Source of the DNA: Lactiplantibacillus pingfangensis
GTDB taxonomy: Bacteria > Bacillota > Bacilli > Lactobacillales > Lactobacillaceae
Length of the DNA stretch: 43,420 bases
Direction of reading: 5' to 3'
Assembly (NCBI RefSeq): GCF_005404945.1
Contig: NZ_BJDG01000028.1
Span: 1 to 43,420 of the forward strand
A program made the translations under genes and the position numbers. The notes under the pieces are model-generated. The model was given only the letters and a program-made list of their open reading frames with translations. It was not told where the DNA came from and ran no database searches. Below, in pieces: positions 36,001-43,389 of this stretch. Position 1 is the stretch's first letter. Each line of letters starts with the position of its first letter.

Positions 36001-37148
36001 ATTATGCCGTGACGGCGGTGGCAACGATTACGGTAGTTGCTAGCAAGGTAGCCGTTGAGGCGCATGATACCACGGTAATGCAAGGTCAAACTTGGGATGC
36101 GCAAGACAGCTTTGATCAGGCGCTTGACTTCGATGGGCAATCCGTTGATTTTAAGGACGTGACGGTAACTGGCGCGGATGCAGTAAAACCCAATGTTCCT
36201 GGCGATTATCAAGTGACTTACAGTTATACGGATGCAAATGGCAATGTCGATAGCAAGACGATTACTGTGGCGGTTGCAAAATCAGCGGTGGCCGTCAATG
36301 CCAACGATACAACGATTACACAAGGCGAAGCTTGGACCGCGGCTGACAGTTTTGAAGGCGCCACCGACGCTGATGGCAATGCGGTTGATTTCAGCGATGT
36401 CACAGTGACTGGGGCAGATGCCGTTAATAACCAAGTGCCAGGAACTTATCAAGTGACTTACAGTTATACGGATGCTTATGGCAATGTTGCCGAAAAGACG
36501 ATTACGGTGACAGTGGCTGCTAGTCAACTTGGGTTGGATGTCAAAGATGTGACCGTTCAACAAGGGTCGTCATGGACCGCAGCGGATAGTTTTGTCACTG
36601 CCACGGATGAAAACGGACAGCCCGTAGACTTTGCTAATGTGACGGTAACTGGTGATGATGCGGTTGATACGACGACTCCTGGCAGTTATCAAGTCAATTA
36701 CAGCTATACGGATAAGTTTGGCAATACCGTAACGAAGACGGCAACGGTGACAGTTGTCGCTGACAATAATACGGATAACGGTGACGATGGTGATCCTGAT
36801 GAAATTGATCCTGGGACTGACCCTGACACTAGTACCAGCACCGACACTGGTAATACGGACGGTAATGGGACAACGAACAGTTCGAACAATAACGGCCAAG
36901 CTGATACGATTATTGACTCAACTAGTTCTCGAACTGGGACGACGATGAAACCAATGACGAGTCGGCCAACCACAAGTCAAGGGTTGCCAAAATCATTATC
37001 GACCACTAAGACGTCTGCTGATAAGGCCAATACTTTGCCACAAACTGATGACCAGCGTGCCAGAGGCGCAATTTTACTGGGCGTAGCGTTATTGAGTTTG
37101 ACGACGGCACTAGCTTTCTTTGGGAAGAAACATTGGATTGAAAAATAA
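33048..37148 (+). CDS. LPXTG-anchored BspA-type leucine-rich-repeat surface protein 2
   Basis: A paralog of surface protein 1, with 1366 residues. ATG at 33048 is preferred over an upstream in-frame ATG (32982) because AAGGAG at 33032-33037 precedes it. The signal KMYKKGRFWLFAGVLVMTTW is identical to that of the paralog, and cleavage is likely after SHA. A Ser/Thr/Ala-rich stalk is followed by about 24 BspA/DUF285 repeats (about residues 294-855), four Ig-like repeats (about 920-1240, one more than the paralog), an acidic Asp/Asn/Thr linker and LPQTD with a hydrophobic helix. Its function is presumably surface adhesion. Repeat number differs between the paralogs in both modules, as expected after duplication and unequal exchange. 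Confidence 0.93.
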   Translation: MSQKTQVSAEHYKMYKKGRFWLFAGVLVMTTWQGNQMISHADETGTSNTAETTPVVTSAAAQLTDQSVTLSAGSASSAATESAVSASESTTTSATSDSQASTSATAEVSQASQATASTAAQLANSVATEVSSAAEVTKSGTTVAAQSQVAGSETTTVASSAAPTNSAASQADQTVTDDLAVTAAVDDVTTLEAPTTTAVNKSVTTDENVVAPSTTTTDQKVTAQRTMVMRAAVTAADIAAGDGWNIDSNGVLHILSGANLSSNVTLNAQWLANASAITSIVFDGPVTAGASTGNLFKGLSNVTTITGLANLDTSKTTNFGAMFSGMSSLTNLDLSSFNTSSATNLAQLVYGDSALTSLNVSGWDTSKVTNMGSVFNGLKSLTSLDLSSWNTSAATTTNSMFSGDSSLTSLNLSGWDTSNVKNMGGMFSGDTSLASLDLSSFNTDKVTDMNTMFTNDKSLQTINFGTNWDTANVTNMVNMFKSNSALTSLDLSSWDMHNVTNISTMFLNDTALKTLNVSGWQLNSSITSLASFFAGLTSLTDLTADNFNASSVTDVSNLVKGDTQLVTLNAANWDLSSLTDLTALFKQLPALTTVVAPNWKIGQVTSVYQLFMMDANLTSADLSGWQTGSLTTTRSLFYQDANLTTANLANWDMSHVTNMHQMFNQDTALSQLDLSNWDTSSLTDAGAMFYQDSSLTTLDVANWDTSKLSAADGMFSSMTNLATLDVSKWNTSQLTNGVDMFYMDLGLTTLDIANWDVGNLVNGFAMFNGIPKVTVLDVSKWRPVNLQNAGYMFSLNSGVTTYDLSNWGAYQITTMAHMFDTNTALTSLDLSGVDMSNVTDVNMMLIYTNALKKLTLGTENKFNFASAGTYLPEIQPTAGIGGYTGYWVDSKGNMYTSTQLMAQYNGATMADTYVWQTRQTTLNVHDSTVDQTGTNHWQLADNFTDGTDINGNALTSTDVEVVDGTVDTTTPGTYTVTYRYTDAANYAVTAVATITVVASKVAVEAHDTTVMQGQTWDAQDSFDQALDFDGQSVDFKDVTVTGADAVKPNVPGDYQVTYSYTDANGNVDSKTITVAVAKSAVAVNANDTTITQGEAWTAADSFEGATDADGNAVDFSDVTVTGADAVNNQVPGTYQVTYSYTDAYGNVAEKTITVTVAASQLGLDVKDVTVQQGSSWTAADSFVTATDENGQPVDFANVTVTGDDAVDTTTPGSYQVNYSYTDKFGNTVTKTATVTVVADNNTDNGDDGDPDEIDPGTDPDTSTSTDTGNTDGNGTTNSSNNNGQADTIIDSTSSRTGTTMKPMTSRPTTSQGLPKSLSTTKTSADKANTLPQTDDQRARGAILLGVALLSLTTALAFFGKKHWIEK
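33930..35610 (+). repeat. About 24 BspA/DUF285 coding repeats
   Basis: In-frame repeats with a period of about 70 nt, of the same type as in surface protein 1. Confidence 0.8.
35810..36765 (+). repeat. Four tandem Ig-like coding repeats
   Basis: Units of about 80 residues sharing VxAxDTTxxQGxxWxAxDSF and PGxYQVxYSYTD. The last three are more alike than the first. The corresponding region in surface protein 1 (31480-32190) has three units. Confidence 0.85.
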
Positions 37149-37164
37149 GTTCAGGCAATAAAAA

Positions 37165-37202
37165 ATGATGCCACTTCTGAGATTTAGGAGTGGTATTTTT
37201 TG
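37165..37202 (+). terminator. Terminator after surface protein 2
   Basis: CCACT pairs with AGTGG, with flanking A-rich and T-rich arms (AAAAAT/ATTTTTT). The pairing is imperfect. Confidence 0.6.
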
Positions 37203-37366
37203 TGATTGAGAAAGTGTGTGACAGTCTAATTGTTGTGATGATGTTAATTTTGTTTAGTTTTTGTAAACGCGAACAAATGTTCTTTGAATAGTGTTATCTT
37301 TAAATAGTACCATCAGAAGATTTACCGAGTAAGTGTTAATCAACTTGCCCGTATAGCACTCAATAC

Positions 37367-37378
37367 TACAACGTTGTA
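37367..37378. promoter_or_regulatory. Palindrome before the toxin-antitoxin genes
   Basis: TACAACGTTGTA is a perfect 12-bp palindrome. A half-related TTACAATGTGTGTA follows at 37390-37403. It is a likely operator for the antitoxin. The -10/-35 are not clear. Confidence 0.5.
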
Positions 37379-37415
37379 TTTATAAAGTGTTACAATGTGT
37401 GTAGAGGTGATGATA

Positions 37416-37688
37416 ATGTCAAAAGATACCACGTTAACAATTAGGTTAAACAAAGATGTTAAGGCACACGCTTCGGAAGTTGCCGCTGGCATGGGGATTG
37501 ACTTGAGTACGGCAGTCAATATGTTTCTGGTCGAACTAACTAAAACGAACGAATTGCCGTTTGTTCCGACCGGTAAGTCAAACTTTCCAGATATTTGGAA
37601 CGATGATCCAAAAGACATTGCGGCATTTAATCAGCAGATTGGCATCATGGCTGATGGGGTGTCACATGGCGGAGAGAACACGGATTAA
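37416..37688 (+). CDS. RelB/DinJ-family antitoxin
   Basis: A protein of 90 residues with an N-terminal ribbon-helix-helix domain (TTLTIRLNKDVKAHASEVAA, residues 4-23) of the RelB/DinJ type, followed by a C-terminal toxin-neutralising tail. The start at 37416 (MSKDTT) is preferred over an upstream ATG (37395) because GAGGTGA precedes it. It overlaps the downstream toxin gene by 23 nt in another frame. It probably binds the palindrome upstream and represses the operon. Confidence 0.85.
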   Translation: MSKDTTLTIRLNKDVKAHASEVAAGMGIDLSTAVNMFLVELTKTNELPFVPTGKSNFPDIWNDDPKDIAAFNQQIGIMADGVSHGGENTD

Positions 37689-38019
37689 ACAAGATCTGCT
37701 TTGTTGGGTCGATGCTGAGCCGTATGCTGGGCATGAGGAAGGCGGTCACAGTCACTTCGCGGGTAATATTAGACGTCCGGTGGTTGTCGTTTCAAATGAA
37801 CAATACAATCTATCTGGGATGGCAATTGTTTTTCCCGTGATTTCTAAGAAACAGCACAGTCGTTACTTGTTGCCGGTAATGGCAAAACGACCATCGAGTA
37901 TTATTTTAACGCAGGTGTTAGGTTACGATATGATTACAAGAAACGCGACTGATATGGGCGTGAGTGTCTCTAAATTACAGTTGGACTATTTGAGAAAAAT
38001 TATTCAGCGACTGTTATAA
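37666..38019 (+). CDS. MazF/PemK-family toxin
   Basis: A protein of 117 residues matching the MazF/PemK fold. PVVVVSNEQYN aligns to the beta-strand motif RPxxVVSNDxYN, AIVFPVIS to VxVxPIT and SIILTQVLGYDM to the C-terminal strand. These proteins cut mRNA and so stop growth. The conserved Arg in IRRPVVV and a Ser or Thr in the later strands match the active site. The insert of about 12 residues after AGHEEGGHSH is long for the family. ATG at 37666 is favoured since upstream translation would read far through the antitoxin. Pairing of a MazF toxin with a RelB-type antitoxin, rather than MazE, is notable. Confidence 0.82.
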   Translation: MAERTRIKQDLLCWVDAEPYAGHEEGGHSHFAGNIRRPVVVVSNEQYNLSGMAIVFPVISKKQHSRYLLPVMAKRPSSIILTQVLGYDMITRNATDMGVSVSKLQLDYLRKIIQRLL

Positions 38020-38086
38020 GCTAAAACTAGTCTGCCATAAATTTGGTGGGCTATTTATTTTGTCAAAAAAACTTTTTCAAATCGCC

Positions 38087-38142
38087 TTGACTTGAAACCC
38101 GTTCGATAAGTTACAGTAAGGATGAATTAAGAAAGCGCTTAA
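38087..38142 (+). promoter_or_regulatory. Promoter with cre-like palindrome for the EIIA-like gene
   Basis: TTGACT (38087-38092) and TACAGT (38112-38117) are 19 nt apart. GAAAGCGCTT (38131-38140), centred on the palindrome AAGCGCTT, resembles a cre box with two consensus mismatches. It lies after the start site and could block elongation. Confidence 0.45.
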
Positions 38143-38199
38143 TAAATTGATGATACTGGTGGCCACCGGTAATTGAACCCTGACTTAATGGAGGTCTTT

Positions 38200-38664
38200 A
38201 TGATGATGAAATTATTCCAACGTAAACACACAATTACTTTAGCCGCACCAGTCAATGGCATGTACGTTGACTTACGTAAAGCTGGTGACACCGCTGTGAC
38301 AGCGGGATTCGCCATCGAACCAATGGAAGGCGAGATTCATGCACCAATCGCGGGTCAAATTACCAAAGTCACGGATCAAACGGTGACAATTGCAGCCGAT
38401 TTTGGTTGCGAGTATCTTGTTCAAGTCGGGACGATTGCTGACGCATTAGATCCACAAGTGGTTAATTGGCAAGTCGCTGTCGGCGATGCCGTTGCCCCAG
38501 ATGTCATTTTAGCAACGGCGTCGATTGATGCCATTCATGCTGCGAACCAGTCCGCATTGGTGACTTGCGGTTTAATCAACAAGCAAGCCGACGACTTTGA
38601 AATCAGTCAGACCGGGTTGGTTTCACAAGGCAACAACTTAGCGACACTTAAAGTTAAAGCTTAA
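38200..38664 (+). CDS. EIIA(Glc)-like protein lacking both active-site histidines
   Basis: A domain protein of 154 residues related to the glucose-type IIA proteins of the PTS. It retains the beta-sandwich pattern (LAAPVNGMYVDL, HAPIAGQITKV, VNWQVAVGDAV). The phosphoacceptor site, which reads LIHIGID in BglP at 21328 upstream, reads LVQVGTI here, with Gln75 in place of His. The first histidine (GHAIGI) region is shortened to TDQTVTIA and lacks His. It therefore cannot carry the phosphate normally, and may act as a regulatory binding partner or be a decaying paralog. GGAGG at 38190-38194 points to ATG 38200. It stands alone with a terminator after it. Confidence 0.8.
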   Translation: MMMKLFQRKHTITLAAPVNGMYVDLRKAGDTAVTAGFAIEPMEGEIHAPIAGQITKVTDQTVTIAADFGCEYLVQVGTIADALDPQVVNWQVAVGDAVAPDVILATASIDAIHAANQSALVTCGLINKQADDFEISQTGLVSQGNNLATLKVKA

Positions 38665-38671
38665 AAACCGG

Positions 38672-38698
38672 AAAGTCGACGAAATGTCGGCTTTTTTT
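38672..38698 (+). terminator. Terminator after the EIIA-like gene
   Basis: AAAGTCGAC pairs with GTCGGCTTT (one GU) and is followed by seven T. Confidence 0.85.
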
Positions 38699-38754
38699 GT
38701 TAAAATGACTTAGTTAGCTTTTATCTGGTCATCTTAGTTAAAACGGGGGAATCT

Positions 38755-39213
38755 ATGAAAATTCGAAACTATCAATCAACCGACATATTGGCGATTCGAC
38801 GCCTATTTAAAAGAACTGTCTTGCAAATTAATGCCGCCGATTATACGCCTCAACAACTAACTGCTTGGATTGGACCAGATAATGAGCAAGTTGCAGCTGC
38901 ATGGCAAAAATCGCTGGCGGCGCATACTGCCTTAGTTGCGGTCCAAGCAGATCAGATTGTTGGGTTTGCGGATATGAGTGCCAGCGGTTATTTGGACCGA
39001 TTGTATGTCGATGCCGATTGTCAACGGCAAGGCATTGCAACGACTTTAGTTGCCGAGCTGGAGTCCCAAGTTGATTGCGAGCGTTACACAACGGCTGCGT
39101 CGATTACAGCCCGACCGTTTTTTGAAAGTCGCGGGTATCAAGTAGTCCAAGCACAATGCGTCGTGCGAGCTGGTATTCAGATGACTAATTATTTAATGGC
39201 AAAACCTGGTTAA
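38755..39213 (+). CDS. GNAT-family N-acetyltransferase
   Basis: An acetyl-CoA-dependent transferase of 152 residues. The acetyl-CoA binding motif A is seen as DADCQRQGIATTLVAELE near residue 86, following the beta-strand YLDRLYVD, and the C-terminal FFESRGYQVV is the typical end of the fold. The substrate (amine, peptide or antibiotic) cannot be read from sequence. GGGGG precedes the ATG at 38755. It is monocistronic; no strong terminator is evident between it and the next gene. Confidence 0.88.
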   Translation: MKIRNYQSTDILAIRRLFKRTVLQINAADYTPQQLTAWIGPDNEQVAAAWQKSLAAHTALVAVQADQIVGFADMSASGYLDRLYVDADCQRQGIATTLVAELESQVDCERYTTAASITARPFFESRGYQVVQAQCVVRAGIQMTNYLMAKPG

Positions 39214-39365
39214 GTTGTGCCACAGTTTAAGCTGTTTATTTTTGGTTAGCCGGTCTTTCTGGGCATTAGCGATTATCGCACTGTACTTAGGACGACCAAA
39301 TTCGGTATACTTGGGTTATTATTAGCAGACGAGTTTAAACTTGTAAATAGGCAGGAAGTGATCAG

Positions 39366-40181
39366 ATGCGGCAATGTCCAAATTGTGGCACACGCAACAC
39401 TAAAACAGCGCAGTTTTGTGTCAGTTGTGGCACATCATTACAAAATCAACCAGAAATGCCAACTTGCCCCAAATGTGGCCAACCGGTTTCAGCAAAGAGT
39501 CGGTTTTGTGAGCATTGTGGGTATCAGTTAAGCACGACAACCTCACAGGCGACGGCTAGTCAGGGACGATCAAGTCGAAAACCACCTAAACGTCCGGTTT
39601 GGCCAAAAGTGGTGACTGGGTTAGTGGTTGGTTTGATTATTGTGATGGCGGCCTTTGGCTGGTTGATGTATCGCCGGACTCAAATTAATACCCAAAATGA
39701 GCAACGGGTGGCACAGGAACAATCTTCCAAGGCGCAACAAGCTTCCGCTGAGCGATTAAAAGCCGCCAAGGCGTCATCGGCTGCGGAACGTGAGTCCAAT
39801 AGTCGCGCAACTTCTAGCCGACAGGAATCGCTCGCTGAGTCAGCGTCAAGTTCGGCAGCGGCAGAATCTTCAAAACAGGCGGAATCGTCAAGAAAAGCCG
39901 ACTCAGACAGCGTTAGTGCGGCTAGTTCTGAATCAGCTGCAACTATGGCCAAGTCATTACGTCGCATGTTGGTTGACGACTTTGACTGTGATCAGGCCGC
40001 CGTGGCGGCAATCCCGGACAAGGTGCTGGCTAATATGTTGTTAGCATCTAGTAAGGCCGGCGAAGATATCGGTGGCTTTTACAATCGGGTCAAAGCACGC
40101 TATCCCAAGATTGGTGGCAACATTCTAGGGCCGGACGCCACTAGCAGTGATCAAAATGTGGACGCTGATTCGGGAAGCTAA
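39366..40181 (+). CDS. Double zinc-ribbon membrane protein with Ser/Ala-rich extracellular region
   Basis: A protein of 271 residues. Two N-terminal zinc ribbons (CPNCG/CVSCG and CPKCG/CEHCG, residues 4-56) face the cytosol. One transmembrane helix (about 79-98) follows, then a Ser/Ala/Glu-rich, probably coiled-coil or flexible, stretch (about 105-190). A small C-terminal domain (SLRRMLVDDFDCDQAAVAAI onward) follows. Zinc-ribbon proteins of this layout are common in lactobacilli and have unclear functions. The start is supported by GGCAGGAAG before the ATG. It has no operon partner. Confidence 0.75.
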   Translation: MRQCPNCGTRNTKTAQFCVSCGTSLQNQPEMPTCPKCGQPVSAKSRFCEHCGYQLSTTTSQATASQGRSSRKPPKRPVWPKVVTGLVVGLIIVMAAFGWLMYRRTQINTQNEQRVAQEQSSKAQQASAERLKAAKASSAAERESNSRATSSRQESLAESASSSAAAESSKQAESSRKADSDSVSAASSESAATMAKSLRRMLVDDFDCDQAAVAAIPDKVLANMLLASSKAGEDIGGFYNRVKARYPKIGGNILGPDATSSDQNVDADSGS

Positions 40182-40219
40182 AAGTCCGCAGTGAATTTTA
40201 TGAAATTATTTGTTAAACT

Positions 40220-40397
40220 AAAACTATCAGCTTTATCAGAACAGCAACGCTGATGATTAGGGTCGTTGCGCAAGTCTAGTTAGGCATTAGAACAAAAGCA
40301 ATCCAGTTGAAAAACGCACTTTCTGTGGATCAGGCCAAGTTTGACAAAACCTAGAGGCCTTCACGCCAATCCAAACTATTTGTTGGGGGAAGTCACG
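40220..40397 (+). other. Structured leader before the MATE gene
   Basis: About 200 nt between genes contain GCAACG/CGTTGC (40244-40269 region) and AGGCC/GGCCT enclosed by GGAT/ATCC, with an alternative AGTTTG/CAAACT pairing. No known riboswitch motif is recognised, so this is only a candidate regulatory leader. Confidence 0.3.
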
Positions 40398-41729
40398 ATG
40401 GAAGAACTATTCGTTAAAAAGCCGATTCCACAGGCTTATTTTCAACTGGCCTTACCAGTTGTTTTCGGGATGTTAGCCAGTATGATTTATAATCTGGCTG
40501 ACACCTTTTTTGTCTCGCAAACGCAGAATACCGCGTTGGTCGCTGGCGTAGCGCTTTGTACGCCATTATTTTCATTTATGTTGGCGATTGGGGATATTTT
40601 TGGGCTCGGTGGGAGTGCCCTGATGTCACGCCTACTGGGTAAACAAGATACGGCGACCAGCCGACGTGTCAGTAGTTTTAGTGTCTATGCTGGGATTGCC
40701 ACGGGACTAATCGTAACGGCGTTATTACTAGTATTTGAACGCCAAATTTTAATGCTATTTGGCGCCACTAGTGAAACTTATCGCTATGCGGCCCAGTTCT
40801 ATCGGATTATGGCATTAGGCGCGAGTTTTATTATTTTTTCGTTGATTCCAAGCAACATGATTCGAACGGAAGGCTTAGCCAATCAGTCGATGATTGCGAC
40901 CGTCGCGGGGACGGCCGTGACGATTGTTTTGGACCCAATCTTTATCTTTCCACTGGGTCTGGGTGCGGCTGGTGCTGCACTTGCAACGGTCATTGGGTAT
41001 GCGTTGACGGATGCGATTTTGGTATTCTTCGTCTTAACGAAATGTCAGGTAAATAGCGTTAGTTGGCAACAACGGCAGCTGAGTGGCAGCTTGATTAAGG
41101 CCATTCTGTTGATTGGCATACCCGCTTCCATTACAAATTTAATGCAGAGTTTTGGAACGGCATTGTTGAATAACTATCTTGCTCACTATGGCGCGAGCCA
41201 AGTGGCGGCATTTGGGATTGCCAGCAAAATTTACATGATTGTCATGTTGCTCATCGTGGGTTTCGCGTTTGGCGTGCAGCCGATGATTGGCTATAATTTT
41301 GGTGCACGAGAATTTAAACGGCTTAAACAGATTATTCGTTTTGATTTGTTTGTAGAGGCTGGCTTAGCCTTTGTTTTGGCGATTATCTTGATGATCTTTG
41401 CACCAACCGTTGTCAGTTGGTTCATGCCACAGGTTGCGATTGTCCGGGCGGGGAGCCTATTACTCCGAAGCTTACTTAGCACGACGCCTTTGATTGGCGT
41501 GATCCTCGTATTCACGACCGTTTTTCAATCAACTGGGCAGGCACTCGGGGCGTTTATCATGTCGATTGCGCGCCAAGGGGTGGTCTTCTTAGTGGTAATT
41601 GTCATCGCTGATCGCCTATTTGGTTACTTAGGGGTTGTCTGGGCGCAACCGATGGCGGACATCATCACCGTTTTAATCGGGTTTGGATTCTATCATTGGA
41701 AATTTAAGCCGTTATTGGCAACAACGTAA
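40398..41729 (+). CDS. MATE-family efflux transporter
   Basis: A cation-coupled multidrug or metabolite exporter of 443 residues with about 12 helices. Family segments include ALPVVFGMLASMIYNLADTF, GDIFGLGGSALMSRLLGKQD, GFAFGVQPMIGYNFGAREF and PLIGVILVFTTVFQSTGQAL. The ATG at 40398 has GGGGGA at 40385-40390 and matches the usual N-terminus, whereas the upstream in-frame start (40341) lies in the leader. The substrate is unknown. It ends in a terminator shared with the convergent fructokinase. Confidence 0.92.
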   Translation: MEELFVKKPIPQAYFQLALPVVFGMLASMIYNLADTFFVSQTQNTALVAGVALCTPLFSFMLAIGDIFGLGGSALMSRLLGKQDTATSRRVSSFSVYAGIATGLIVTALLLVFERQILMLFGATSETYRYAAQFYRIMALGASFIIFSLIPSNMIRTEGLANQSMIATVAGTAVTIVLDPIFIFPLGLGAAGAALATVIGYALTDAILVFFVLTKCQVNSVSWQQRQLSGSLIKAILLIGIPASITNLMQSFGTALLNNYLAHYGASQVAAFGIASKIYMIVMLLIVGFAFGVQPMIGYNFGAREFKRLKQIIRFDLFVEAGLAFVLAIILMIFAPTVVSWFMPQVAIVRAGSLLLRSLLSTTPLIGVILVFTTVFQSTGQALGAFIMSIARQGVVFLVVIVIADRLFGYLGVVWAQPMADIITVLIGFGFYHWKFKPLLATT

Positions 41730-41756
41730 GTCAGTTAGTCTTTTCGTCAGAATCGA

Positions 41757-41806
41757 AAAAGCAGTTTGCCATTACGCGTGTGACTAGCGTAATGACAAAC
41801 TGCTTT
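41757..41806. terminator. Bidirectional terminator between MATE and fructokinase
   Basis: AAAAGCAGTTTGCCATTACGC pairs with GCGTAATGACAAACTGCTTTT, with one mismatch. The poly-A and poly-T flanks serve both convergent genes. Confidence 0.92.
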
Positions 41807-41821
41807 TTGAAAATAAAAATC

Positions 41822-42694
41822 TTATTTTTGTAACTCGCGAATAGCTAAGGCAAAGTCGCCAAGGGTGGCGGAACCATTGTCTTTTACGACTGGCATGGTA
41901 ATGTACTTGTCCAAGTCGGGCACTTCAACGTAATCATTCAAGAGCGTCTTGAATTGGTCACGTACTTTGACTAGGAACGGTTCACTAACGACACCACCGC
42001 CAAAGACGATTTTTTCAGGCCGTAAAATTAAGGTTGATTGGATCGCGGCTTGAGCGACATAGTAAGCCATGATATCCCAAGTGTGATCGCTCATTGGCAC
42101 GTCTTTGCCGGGTTTGCCGAGCCGGGCGTCAAAAGTTGGTCCGGCGACGAGTCCTTCAAGACAATCGCCATGAAATGGGCAAACGCCTTTGAAATCTAGG
42201 TCATCTGGGTGACGTTTGAGTAAGGTGTGGCCCATTTCAGGATGCCCCATCCCGCCAACAAATTTACCATCGGCGATGGCGCCAGCACCAACGCCGGTAC
42301 CAATCGTGTAATAGACTAAAGAGCTGATCTTTTCGTTGGCTAGTGTTGACATGACGTATTCGCCATAGGCTGAGCCGTTTACATCGGTTGTCCAGAACAT
42401 TGGGATGTTGAGGGCCTGCTTGAGTGTGCCTAAAAAGTCGGTATCACGCCAACCAGGTTTAGGCGTTGAGGTGATATAGCCATACTTTGGTGAATTCTTG
42501 CGTAATTCGATTGGCCCAAATGAGGCAATCCCTAAAGCTTTAATATCAAATTGCTTAAAATAATCAATCGCTTTTTGTAATGTTTCTGCTGGTGTCGTGG
42601 TTGGAAAATGAACACTATCCTTGATACGGTAGTCTTCGTCACCCACGGCACAAACGAATTTTGTGCCACCTGCTTCAATACTTCCTACTAGCAA
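41822..42694 (-). CDS. scrK: ROK-family fructokinase
   Basis: An ATP-dependent sugar kinase of 290 residues that phosphorylates fructose to fructose-6-phosphate. It shows the ATP-binding SIEAGGTKFVCAVG, the catalytic Asp in TTDVNGSAYGE, GTGVGAGA and the zinc motif GHPEMGH...CPFHGDCLEG. The start at TTG 42694 (MLVGSIEAGG) is chosen because AGGAGG is 9 nt before it; reading from 42736 adds 14 residues of poor quality. A cre box lies just after the promoter. Its cofactor and substrate specificity are inferred from the family. Confidence 0.92.
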   Translation of the reverse strand: MLVGSIEAGGTKFVCAVGDEDYRIKDSVHFPTTTPAETLQKAIDYFKQFDIKALGIASFGPIELRKNSPKYGYITSTPKPGWRDTDFLGTLKQALNIPMFWTTDVNGSAYGEYVMSTLANEKISSLVYYTIGTGVGAGAIADGKFVGGMGHPEMGHTLLKRHPDDLDFKGVCPFHGDCLEGLVAGPTFDARLGKPGKDVPMSDHTWDIMAYYVAQAAIQSTLILRPEKIVFGGGVVSEPFLVKVRDQFKTLLNDYVEVPDLDKYITMPVVKDNGSATLGDFALAIRELQK

Positions 42695-42721
42695 TATAAA
42701 ATTCCTCCTATGATGAAAATC

Positions 42722-42771
42722 TGCAATCGCTTTCAATGACTTAAGATACCATTATGAAAACCGGGCGTCAA
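42722..42771 (-). promoter_or_regulatory. Fructokinase promoter with downstream cre box
   Basis: On the minus strand, TTGACG (42766-42771), a 17-nt spacer and TATCTT (42743-42748). The cre box TGAAAGCGATTGCA (42722-42735) fits the consensus core except for one flanking base and lies over the start site, predicting CcpA repression. Confidence 0.8.
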
Positions 42772-42943
42772 TCGCAATTATGGCTGGAACGGCTTTTAAC
42801 CGGTTGTTTTTTCATCAAAGTCACCATTTTTAAGCAGTCTTCGGAATTTTTGACTGGCACTAACTGTTAGCTTCCTGTTACTATAATGATAAGGATTTTT
42901 AATGGATTGGCATGACTTAATTCAAGTGGAAAGGCGCGTTAAG

Positions 42944-43306
42944 ATGACTTTTGCAGATTGGTTTAATTTTAAAGGACGGGTGAAACAAGACCAGGTACTG
43001 GTTAAAACTGTCGATGGCCAGCAGGATACTAAGGTTGTTCGTGGCTCATTCAACTGGTTAGCATTCTTATTTACTTGGTTCTTTGCATTATTTAGTTTTC
43101 GTTATCGGACGCCATTTTTTATTGTTAAAGCGTTGGTGCCGTTCATGGCATTGATGACGATTAACCTGTTGACACAGGCACTATTTAGTACCAATGTTCA
43201 ACTCGTGATTAATATCTTAGGCGCAGTATGGTATGGTGCGATGTTTAATACCTGGTTCCGCAATCAGTTGTTAGTGAATGGGTATCAGTTGCAAAAAGCT
43301 GAATAA
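42944..43306 (+). CDS. Small membrane protein (DUF2628-like)
   Basis: A protein of 120 residues with a soluble N-terminal part, FNWLAFLFTWFFALF and two more helices, of the size and pattern of DUF2628 proteins, which lack a known function. ATG at 42944 is preferred because GGAAAGG (42928-42934) precedes it. An alternative ATG at 42902 adds 14 residues, but a TATAAT at 42882-42887 predicts transcription starting at about 42894, leaving almost no leader for it. The gene is monocistronic. Confidence 0.65.
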   Translation: MTFADWFNFKGRVKQDQVLVKTVDGQQDTKVVRGSFNWLAFLFTWFFALFSFRYRTPFFIVKALVPFMALMTINLLTQALFSTNVQLVINILGAVWYGAMFNTWFRNQLLVNGYQLQKAE

Positions 43307-43389
43307 TAAGAAACTACAAGCAGTTTTGTCGCAGAGACCAGCTTAAAAAATGGCTCTTTGTCAACTGTTGTTGGTAATCAGCTATCATT

